Positions 57,728 through 64,000 of a stretch of DNA of 64,000 bases are shown in pieces. The notes below the pieces were generated by a model. It was not told the DNA's origin. It made no database searches and worked only from the letters and a program-made list of their open reading frames with translations. Where the stretch lies: the IMG/VR virus record IMGVR_UViG_3300020186_000013, positions 144,146-208,145 of that record, one strand, 5' to 3'. The position numbers and the translations under genes are program-made. Origin of the DNA: a virus. Each line of letters opens with the position of its first letter. Within the stretch, counting starts at the first letter, position 1.

Positions 57728-58792
57728 CTACCCACCCACGCCCCAAATGGTCAACCACAGGTCGGCGAATGCTTTGCGGTTGACAGATAAAGGCCAGTCG
57801 CCCGACTGGAGGCGAAACAACTTGGTCTTGTCCGTCAGGGCGGCGATCGCGGTGGTGAGGAACTGCACGCTGCTGGGTGCGGCCACGGGTGCCTGCATCC
57901 AATTGGCCCCTAACTCGCACGGCACCAAGACGCCGTTGTAGTTGTTGGTGATGAGTTCTGAGAACGGAGCCACGTCGTACGTGATCACGGGCAGACCGCA
58001 GGCGTGTGCCCGCGTCGCGACGAGGCCGAAGTCTGCCCTCACGGACGGGATCAGGCACCAATCGTGCGTCTGCATCACATGCGTCTGCTCAACCATGGAT
58101 GTCGGATAAAGCACCATCAGCCGCCCCTGCCACACAGCCACCAAGCCCTGAATCCGTCCCCGATCTCGCTTCGACCAAGTCTTGGTGCACATAAGCGTCA
58201 CGCGGCTGTGCTCGACCTGTTCGAGGAGCTGATTGACAATCCGCAGTGTCATCAGCCCGCACTCGTCGATACAGTGCGTGTCGCACGCCACCAAGAGCTT
58301 AACCCCGCCGCTGCCACTCAGACCCTCGTGCGGTGTCAACGTAAGACCGGAGTCCCACCGGCCCCACGTCAGTACCTTGTCGTCGGGCACCTTATCCTTG
58401 AAGATGTGTGTCCGCACCAGGTGGTGACACAGCTTGGTCGGGCACACGATAGTGTCGAAGCCACCGGCTACGAACCCCTTGGCGTCAAGTGTCAAATGGT
58501 GCCAGGACGGGACTAAGATGTGCTTGGCCTTGTCCGACACGAGTGTTGCCATGTCGTGGTACTCTTCGTCGCACACGAACCACACACAACGGGAAGCGGT
58601 ACGAACGGCCAAGTACAGGCCGTTGTCCCGGCCGCTGACAACGTGCTTGTCCCAGTACGGGTGAATGCCTTGCTCGTGCACGCCCAAGGCAACGAGCTTA
58701 ACGTCAATGCCGGCGGCGACACCGAGGTCGGCCAGGCGGATCGCCGCCATAGTGACCTCGTTACGACCGTAGGGGGTCAGGATGGTGATCAT
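57728..58792 (-). CDS. Family 4-like (GT-B) glycosyltransferase
   Basis: 354 aa. The N-terminal Rossmann half (MITILTPYGRNEVTMAAIRL, then HILVPSWHHLTLDAKGF) is followed by a second half with ADFGLVATRAHACGLPVITY and DVAPFSELITNNYNGVLVP, the 'EgFGlvxxEAmAxGxPVIaxdxgg.xElv..g.nG.Lv' donor site of GT4. The first acidic residue of that motif is replaced by Asp. Normal length. It overlaps the next gene (ATGA). Confidence 0.8.
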   Translation of the reverse strand: MITILTPYGRNEVTMAAIRLADLGVAAGIDVKLVALGVHEQGIHPYWDKHVVSGRDNGLYLAVRTASRCVWFVCDEEYHDMATLVSDKAKHILVPSWHHLTLDAKGFVAGGFDTIVCPTKLCHHLVRTHIFKDKVPDDKVLTWGRWDSGLTLTPHEGLSGSGGVKLLVACDTHCIDECGLMTLRIVNQLLEQVEHSRVTLMCTKTWSKRDRGRIQGLVAVWQGRLMVLYPTSMVEQTHVMQTHDWCLIPSVRADFGLVATRAHACGLPVITYDVAPFSELITNNYNGVLVPCELGANWMQAPVAAPSSVQFLTTAIAALTDKTKLFRLQSGDWPLSVNRKAFADLWLTIWGVGG

Positions 58793-59466
58793 CGGCCGTC
58801 TCCGTGATTAGTGTGCTTGTGAAACACGAAGTACGGCGAGTTGTCCCGGCAACCCAATAGCTCGCCCCACGGCGTGCCGAACTTCCACGAGGTGTAGGGA
58901 AAGCTGATCTGATCCCGCAGGCTGTGCTTCTGGATCTGATCCCACCAGAACGTGCTGAACTCGACCACGTCGGGATAGTTGTGTCGGACGAGGCAGGCGG
59001 TCTCGGCCAGGCCGTAGGACGGCGGGAACCCGTTGAACTTGTACTCACTGACTTGCTTCTGCATCACCTCGACCGAGTCCTTGCGGAACTTGGTGCACGC
59101 CACGAACTCGGAGTACGCACAGTTGCGATGTGGGTGCTTGAACGTGGCGATCTCACGCGGCCCGGTGATTGAGTCGAGGATAGTCGAGATGGGCGTGCGT
59201 GACTGGAGGCAGGCGTCGATCCAAACCCAGCAGTCGTAGTCCGGGAGCAGCTCGTGCACCATCACCTTATGGTAGCGGGCGGTGCGTCGCGAGCTGCCGG
59301 GGTGCCGCCAAGCTAAGGGGCGGGCTTGCCACGGGGCAGGGAACCCGTGGTCGTGGTCCGTGAACACGAAGTGGTCGACCCCGACCTCTTCACGCCACTC
59401 GTACAGCGGGGACCTGAGCCGATCTGTGATCGAGCCAAACAGTCCCGTGTATACCGCTACACGCAT
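58789..59466 (-). CDS. DUF616/TOD1-like glycosyltransferase
   Basis: 225 aa. MRVAVYTGLFGSITDRLRSP, then VDHFVFTDHD, YHKVMVHELLPDYDCWVWIDA and ATFKHPHRNCAYSEF, NGFPPSYGLAETACLVRHNY, WWDQIQKHSLRDQISFPY reproduce the DUF616 pattern known from plant TOD1/MUCI70-type and bacterial surface-glycan genes. Overlaps the GT4 gene. Confidence 0.75.
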   Translation of the reverse strand: MRVAVYTGLFGSITDRLRSPLYEWREEVGVDHFVFTDHDHGFPAPWQARPLAWRHPGSSRRTARYHKVMVHELLPDYDCWVWIDACLQSRTPISTILDSITGPREIATFKHPHRNCAYSEFVACTKFRKDSVEVMQKQVSEYKFNGFPPSYGLAETACLVRHNYPDVVEFSTFWWDQIQKHSLRDQISFPYTSWKFGTPWGELLGCRDNSPYFVFHKHTNHGDGR

Positions 59467-59496
59467 GGCAGACCTTCTTCCTTGAAGGGGTGTGAA

Positions 59497-60249
59497 TTAG
59501 GGACGTGGCAGCGAGTTGTCCTCTTTCTCGTTGGCGGGGGTAACAAACGACTTCACCATACACAGCACTGTCGGGTTCACGGCACGCAAGCGGCGATACG
59601 CCCCCGCACGCCCGGCCTCGGACATTGTCACCACCTCGGCCGCGATTTCCTTAGCGATCGCCAGGAGGTGCCGGACACCTACTTCCTCCCGGCCGTGGGC
59701 AATCTTGCTCAACCGGTCCAGCAAGTCCTTTCGTACCAGGTTCCAACCTGTCTCCAGGTCGCTAACCTTATCGTCCTTGGCAGGCATACCCAAGTCCAGC
59801 ATCACGGCAACGCCGTCGATCACCATCATGCCCTCGCCGACACACACGGTCTGCGACACCGTGTCGCCCTCAGCAGCGGTGAGCGTCTGGAACCGGGCCT
59901 TGATCGGGGCCTGCTTCGTTTGCTCCCGGATGGCGTCTTCGAGGACCTTTTCATTCCGCTCCCTGTGCCCCATCTTGCGTGGCGGCTCTTCCTTCTTTGT
60001 CGGAGGCTCGGGCAACTTGGCGGGCCGTTCGGGGGCCACGGCGGGCGTCCAGTGCGTCCACCGCATCGTGTCCGGGGCACACATGTCGCCGAACGTGTAG
60101 TTGTACTTGGTCGCGAGCAAGTTGCCGGTCGATGGGTAGTCATGCACGATCGAACGCACGCGGACGAGGTCAATCTCCCCGTGCCGGGAGATCGCCCAGT
60201 AGTACCCCGGATACTTCGGCTCGTCGGTGGACCAGACAGTCGCAGACAT
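59497..60249 (-). CDS. Hypothetical protein
   Basis: 250 aa from ATG 60249 (TGATG overlap with the glycosyltransferase). Not recognised. The N-terminus is aromatic (DEPKYPGYYWAISRHGEIDL); the middle has a Pro/Lys/Glu-rich hinge; the C-terminal 130 residues are helical and acidic. No membrane segment. Confidence 0.65.
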   Translation of the reverse strand: MSATVWSTDEPKYPGYYWAISRHGEIDLVRVRSIVHDYPSTGNLLATKYNYTFGDMCAPDTMRWTHWTPAVAPERPAKLPEPPTKKEEPPRKMGHRERNEKVLEDAIREQTKQAPIKARFQTLTAAEGDTVSQTVCVGEGMMVIDGVAVMLDLGMPAKDDKVSDLETGWNLVRKDLLDRLSKIAHGREEVGVRHLLAIAKEIAAEVVTMSEAGRAGAYRRLRAVNPTVLCMVKSFVTPANEKEDNSLPRP

Positions 60250-61061
60250 CACGTCACCTTTCGGAACCACTTGCCCCGCTTGTACCGCTCTCCTCGGGTA
60301 GCAGCACGGTAGTGAAATACAAACGAGCCGGGCACCACGGCGGTCTTGAGACCCGCCTTGTGCCACCGTCCTTGCAGCTCGTCCTCGTTGAGAGTCATCA
60401 GCGGGGTCGGGTTGGGTCGACCCTTACTGTTCCACGGGTTGGAGGGCTTGAACACGTGCTCCTTGTCGAACGCATTCTGCCACCACACGACCGTCTTGGC
60501 CATCATGCAGAAGCCGTTGACCGACGAGAGCACCACGTTGTTAAAGTGCCTCTTGTAGAGAATCTCCGCGATGCCGTCCAGGTACTCGGGACTGTCGTTG
60601 AGGTGGTAGCCCAGCAGGTACTTGTCGACCTCCTGACGTCCCTCGGCCGTGATACCGGGGGCGTTCGACACGGGGCCGACCAGAGCGTAGCCCTTGTCGA
60701 GCCAGTGGACCAGGGACGTCGTCCACCCCCTAGTGAACAGCACGTCACTGTTCGTGCAGCAGGCGAACTCGAAGTTGAGTAGGCGAGCCGCCCGCAGACC
60801 CTCGTTCCAGGACCGGGTTAGCCCGCCATTGTCGGGAAAGCCGAGGTACATGAAGCGGGTCTGGTACTCCTTGGCGACCTCGGCCAGAAGCGGGTGCGGT
60901 CCGTTCTCGTTGTACTTGTAGCGGTCGAGCATCTCGGGGCTGGCGTCGTCAACGACCATTACGGCGGCGTCGGGCGTCGTCCGGAAGAGGGACTCGCACG
61001 CCGCCGCCGCATAGTCGAACTGCCCGTAGGTCGGGATGATGACCAGGAATCTGGGTTGCAT
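60249..61061 (-). CDS. Family 2 (rhamnosyltransferase-like) glycosyltransferase
   Basis: 270 aa (ATG 61061, TGATG overlap with the portal). PRFLVIIPTYGQFDYAAAAC, then VMVVDDASPE and FPDNGGLTRSWNEGLRAARL, is classic GT2. CCTNSDVLFTRGWTTSLVHW has the 'lNsDv' site in place of DxD. YLLGYHLNDSPEYLDGIAEI and the C-terminal region follow the family. Position directly after the portal gene suggests it belongs to the virion operon. Confidence 0.8.
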   Translation of the reverse strand: MQPRFLVIIPTYGQFDYAAAACESLFRTTPDAAVMVVDDASPEMLDRYKYNENGPHPLLAEVAKEYQTRFMYLGFPDNGGLTRSWNEGLRAARLLNFEFACCTNSDVLFTRGWTTSLVHWLDKGYALVGPVSNAPGITAEGRQEVDKYLLGYHLNDSPEYLDGIAEILYKRHFNNVVLSSVNGFCMMAKTVVWWQNAFDKEHVFKPSNPWNSKGRPNPTPLMTLNEDELQGRWHKAGLKTAVVPGSFVFHYRAATRGERYKRGKWFRKVT

Positions 61062-63010
61062 CACTGACCTCCACCCCCGCCGCCCTGCTGCATCTGGGCC
61101 ATGGCCTGGTTACCCGCCTGGCTCTTTGTGTCCCGACGGATCTGGTCCATGCGGGCGGTGACCAGGCTATGCAGAACCTGGTTACCCTGCTTGAGCTTAC
61201 GAAGCTCAATGTCCTTCTCGCCCTCGGGCCTCCCAAGCAAACCCTGAGCAATCGTGTCTGCCGCCGCCATCATGTCCTGCGGAGTCTGGGGAACATTCGG
61301 CGACAGCTGCTGCATGTACTGCGTGACAGGACCAGCCATGCTTCCTTGCATAGCAGTAGCAGCGTCAGGGGCGGCACCACCAGGAGCACCACCGCCGCCT
61401 CCACCGCCAGCACCGCCGGGAGGAGGACCGCCACCAGCACCAGCAGACCCGCCTCCCTGAGCAGGAGGCTGACCTTTTGCAATTTGTTGTGCAAAGCCCG
61501 CTTGCTCCATTTCTTCCTGAGTGCGGCTCTGGATCTCGGACTGAGTCCGGGACTCCTCGGCCATTTGCTTCTGCTCTTGAATCCAGTCGTACCCCAGGGC
61601 CGACAGGGCACTGGTCCCCGACAGCTGCTGACTCATCATGAGCTGGAGGGCCGACATCTGCTTCTGCATGTCGTCGGCGATGGTGACCCGCTTCAGGATC
61701 GCGTCCACCGTCTCCCACGACAGGATCTGACCGACCTGCTTGACAATCCACTGGAGGGCCGAGTTGCAGTCGTGCACCAGGTGGTGCCACGTGCTCTCGA
61801 ACAGCCGCAGGGCCACCGGGGCCGTCTGAAGCTGGAGGGAGCCCTTGTACAGTTCCACAGGCGTGCCGGCGTCATTGAGCAGGGTCTCCATGCCCTGATC
61901 CATCAGCTCACGCGGGGCGAGCTGGTTGGCCTCGGCCCCGAGCATCTGGTAGTTGACGGGGAACGGCAGCACCTGCCACGACGCAGGATCGCGGCGGCGA
62001 CGCTTGATCATCGACTGGACCTGGCCCCGGAAGTCGCCGCCGTTGTACATCATCAGCGGATCTTGGGCGATGCCACCCGTCGAACTGCTGCCCTGGCGGG
62101 CACCCGGTGTGATGAGGCGGAACGGAATGACGTAGTCGAGGGCAATGGCCTCGTTGAAGCGGTGCAAGACCTGGACGTACCAGATCTGGCGGAAGTTCGA
62201 GATGATCCGGGGGATACCCCAGCCCCGGTTGAGCACGCCCGCGAGGGTCGGCTCTTTCATGTGGTAGATGGTGTCGTCGTTAAATCGGAACAGTTGGTTC
62301 TTGTGAATGGCGTCCAAGACCTGCTTGGGCACCCGTTCAAGATGGAACAGGTTGCCCTGGCGGACGGCTCGCTTGTACTCCTCGGGGATACGCCAGAGGT
62401 AGTGACATTCGTGCGTGTACGGGTCATGGAGGAGTTCGATCTCGTGCGGGTTCCACCGCTTGACCTTGATCTTGGTCTCTTCGTCATCGGCCTTGTCGTC
62501 GATCCGCCACTTGCCCCGGTAGCCGCCGCCCACCTTGCACTGCGGGCACGTGGCCGTGAAGTCCGGCATGTTGAAGGCGAACCCGAACGCGGCGTTCTCC
62601 ATCACCACCTTGAGCGGGTAATGGGCACCGCACTTGGGGCACCCCAGGAACCGCTTGAAAGGCACGATGACCGAGCTGAACGAGTTGCCGTAGCACATCC
62701 GGTCGCGGAGGAGGTTCTGCAACACCGTCATGATGTCGAGGGTGTCGTCGAGGAAGCCATCCCACTTCTTCTTCTCGTCGTCACTGACGTTGCGGATCTC
62801 CACGTCCGTGAGGAAGTAGGAGATGATCCGCTCCATCGCCATCCGGTAGGTGCCGAAGATCGAGTAGATGTACTCGCACCAGTACAGTGCGTTCCGCATC
62901 GTACCGGGGACGGCGAGAGACGAGACGTCGAGGAAGGGATCTGGGAACTGTTCGCCGCCTCCCACGCCGGAGAAGCGAGCGAACTGACCGCGAAGTGTAG
63001 CAGATCCCAT
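61061..63010 (-). CDS. Portal protein with zinc-binding insertion
   Basis: 649 aa. Family-like segments: FPDPFLDVSSLAVPGTMRNA, IFGTYRMAMERIISYFLTDV, LQNLLRDRMCYGNS, EPTLAGVLNRGWGIPRIISN, NEAIALDYVIPFRLITPGAR, LLNDAGTPVELYKGSLQL. These match large-phage portals, the ring through which DNA is packaged. An insertion with C124-x2-C127 and C155-x2-C158 probably binds zinc. The last 120 residues are Gly/Pro/Gln-rich. ATG 63010 has GGAGG 8 nt upstream. Confidence 0.8.
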   Translation of the reverse strand: MGSATLRGQFARFSGVGGGEQFPDPFLDVSSLAVPGTMRNALYWCEYIYSIFGTYRMAMERIISYFLTDVEIRNVSDDEKKKWDGFLDDTLDIMTVLQNLLRDRMCYGNSFSSVIVPFKRFLGCPKCGAHYPLKVVMENAAFGFAFNMPDFTATCPQCKVGGGYRGKWRIDDKADDEETKIKVKRWNPHEIELLHDPYTHECHYLWRIPEEYKRAVRQGNLFHLERVPKQVLDAIHKNQLFRFNDDTIYHMKEPTLAGVLNRGWGIPRIISNFRQIWYVQVLHRFNEAIALDYVIPFRLITPGARQGSSSTGGIAQDPLMMYNGGDFRGQVQSMIKRRRRDPASWQVLPFPVNYQMLGAEANQLAPRELMDQGMETLLNDAGTPVELYKGSLQLQTAPVALRLFESTWHHLVHDCNSALQWIVKQVGQILSWETVDAILKRVTIADDMQKQMSALQLMMSQQLSGTSALSALGYDWIQEQKQMAEESRTQSEIQSRTQEEMEQAGFAQQIAKGQPPAQGGGSAGAGGGPPPGGAGGGGGGGAPGGAAPDAATAMQGSMAGPVTQYMQQLSPNVPQTPQDMMAAADTIAQGLLGRPEGEKDIELRKLKQGNQVLHSLVTARMDQIRRDTKSQAGNQAMAQMQQGGGGGGQ

Positions 63011-63049
63011 TGAAGGACCTCCATGTCCGTGTTGTGATCTGCCCGAGGC

Positions 63050-63220
63050 TTACTGCTTTGGCGTCTCAGCGGCCTTCTCGGCCATCTTGCTCAGCGTGTC
63101 GTGGCCGCACCCCTGGTGCACGTGGCCGCACTTCTGATCCGCCGGCTGGTCGGCAGCCTTCTTCTCGTCGGGCTTGGGTGCTTCGCCCTCGCCCGAGCAA
63201 ACTCCAGTCTTCTCCATCAT
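63050..63220 (-). CDS. Small His/Cys-rich protein (56 aa)
   Basis: ATG 63220 with GGAG 6 nt upstream (a second ATG follows). Lys/Glu-rich with CGHVHQGCGHD, a likely metal site. It lies between the portal and the Pro-rich protein with short gaps. Unrecognised; the ribosome site supports it. Confidence 0.6.
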   Translation of the reverse strand: MMEKTGVCSGEGEAPKPDEKKAADQPADQKCGHVHQGCGHDTLSKMAEKAAETPKQ

Positions 63221-63247
63221 AACCTGCTCCTCTGTGTACGGACTACA

Positions 63248-64000
63248 TCACTTCACGTCTTCGTAGTCCAGGGTCTCGACGTCGTGCTTGACCAACACAA
63301 CGTGGTCGAACACGCCTTGAGGGTACGAGAAACCCATCGAAGACACAACGAAGGTCTTCTTCAGGTGCGGAACGTGCAGCTTGATCTGCTTGATGTCGAG
63401 ATCCGGCGGCTCGTACTGCTGGCCGTCCTCGTACCGCGTGTCGTACACCAGGGCGATGCAGTTCTTGCTCTCGATCACGTCGTGGTAGAACGCCGACTGC
63501 TTGCCCGTCTCGGGAAACTCGAAGAACACCCGGCGGCGGGCCTTGAGACCGATCGGACCGGTGATGTACGGCAGACCGAGAGTCTCGAAGCCGACAATAA
63601 TCCCGTCCCGGTGATCGTCCGCCAGTTCGTCGAGGTGCTGGTCGCGATCGCGGCTGCGGTCATCGTCGTCGCGGCGGTGATCGCGGGCCGCACGGACCGA
63701 GTCCTCAAAAACTGGCTTCTGAGAGTCGGCAGCGTACGGGTTATCATCGCCGACCTTCCTGCGAATGACCGACTTCGCCGGAGCCATACGAGGGCGTGGG
63801 TCAGCCGGACGGGTCGACAGCTCAGGCGACGGGCGGGACTCGTGAGATTGTCGCGGGGCCTGCTCGACGGCCCCGACCCGCTGGTTGAGCGTCTGCATGC
63901 CCTGGGCCAACTGCGACAACAACGCGACCAGGTTGGGGTCGGTTTGTGGCGGCGACGGCGGGGCGTACTGCGGCGGCGGTGCATACTGCGGCGGGGGCGG
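63248..64000 (-). CDS. Pro-rich protein with C-terminal domain (cut by right edge)
   Basis: The frame is open from the stop at 63248 to the right edge (250 codons seen; the start lies beyond). It begins in the window with PPPPQYAPPPQYAPPSPP repeats, then a coiled segment (LVALLSQLAQGMQTLNQRVG), then an Arg/Asp-rich linker, and ends in a globular domain (IIVGFETLGLPYITGPIGLK, VVSSMGFSYPQGVFDHVVLV). Possibly a virion protein near the portal. Not recognised. Confidence 0.65.
   Translation of the reverse strand, partial: PPPPQYAPPPQYAPPSPPQTDPNLVALLSQLAQGMQTLNQRVGAVEQAPRQSHESRPSPELSTRPADPRPRMAPAKSVIRRKVGDDNPYAADSQKPVFEDSVRAARDHRRDDDDRSRDRDQHLDELADDHRDGIIVGFETLGLPYITGPIGLKARRRVFFEFPETGKQSAFYHDVIESKNCIALVYDTRYEDGQQYEPPDLDIKQIKLHVPHLKKTFVVSSMGFSYPQGVFDHVVLVKHDVETLDYEDVK

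Overview
The window reads as one contiguous piece of a large (jumbo-type) tailed-phage genome, or an integrated copy of one. It is GC-rich. Genes are packed with stop/start overlaps such as TGATG, ATGA and TAATG. Every protein gene I can support lies on the minus strand except one, csrA at 10444-10638. Phage hallmarks are a portal-like protein (61061-63010), tail-fibre proteins (38306-41644), very large Gly/Ala/Pro-rich presumed virion proteins (41657-49122, 52434-54293), a multisubunit-type RNA polymerase beta fragment cut by the left edge (1-1627), and a tubulin/FtsZ-like GTPase (56280-57695). Several domains resemble ones I associate with Planctomycetes, especially Gemmata relatives: a TIGR02996-like segment, a planctomycete-style HEAT repeat, a short 'EFMxAV..FxxVLxVxxxLGYKKV' domain and two CAP/SCP proteins. 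A planctomycete host is therefore my best inference, not a demonstrated fact.

Layout, read left to right although transcription runs right to left. 1-5875: RNA polymerase beta N-terminal half and small or medium unknown proteins, some with a short motif shared with the giant virion proteins. 5959-12830: nucleotide and RNA metabolism, with a B12-dependent ribonucleotide reductase, a Nudix-kinase-HAD fusion, CsrA, a 2H phosphoesterase and an RMF-like small protein. 12931-15877: unknown proteins and a LuxR-type helix-turn-helix protein. 15874-37720: a long accessory block rich in glycan-modifying enzymes (GT-A glycosyltransferases, a GT-D glycosyltransferase, a nucleotide-sugar synthetase-like protein, a sulfotransferase, a truncated UDP-sugar dehydrogenase, methyltransferase and radical-SAM genes). 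Between them lie orotate phosphoribosyltransferase, GroES, two tRNAs, an HNH nuclease and CAP proteins. 37746-41644: a methyltransferase and tail-fibre or adsorption proteins. 41657-54293: giant Gly-zipper proteins, an HNH nuclease, very small coupled genes and a TIGR02996-like protein. 54396-64000: unknowns, the tubulin-like GTPase, three more glycosyltransferases, the portal and a Pro-rich protein cut by the right edge.

How it may work together (inference). The beta subunit implies phage-controlled transcription, and a recurrent 16-bp near-palindrome (4185, 14752, 37734, 54376) could be a matching signal. CsrA, hairpins placed at starts, the RMF-like protein and the RNA-end enzymes suggest post-transcriptional control or RNA repair. 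The glycan genes next to tail-fibre and portal genes suggest that virions or the host surface are decorated with a phage-specified glycan.

I saw no terminase, major capsid protein, DNA polymerase, integrase or CRISPR array in this window.
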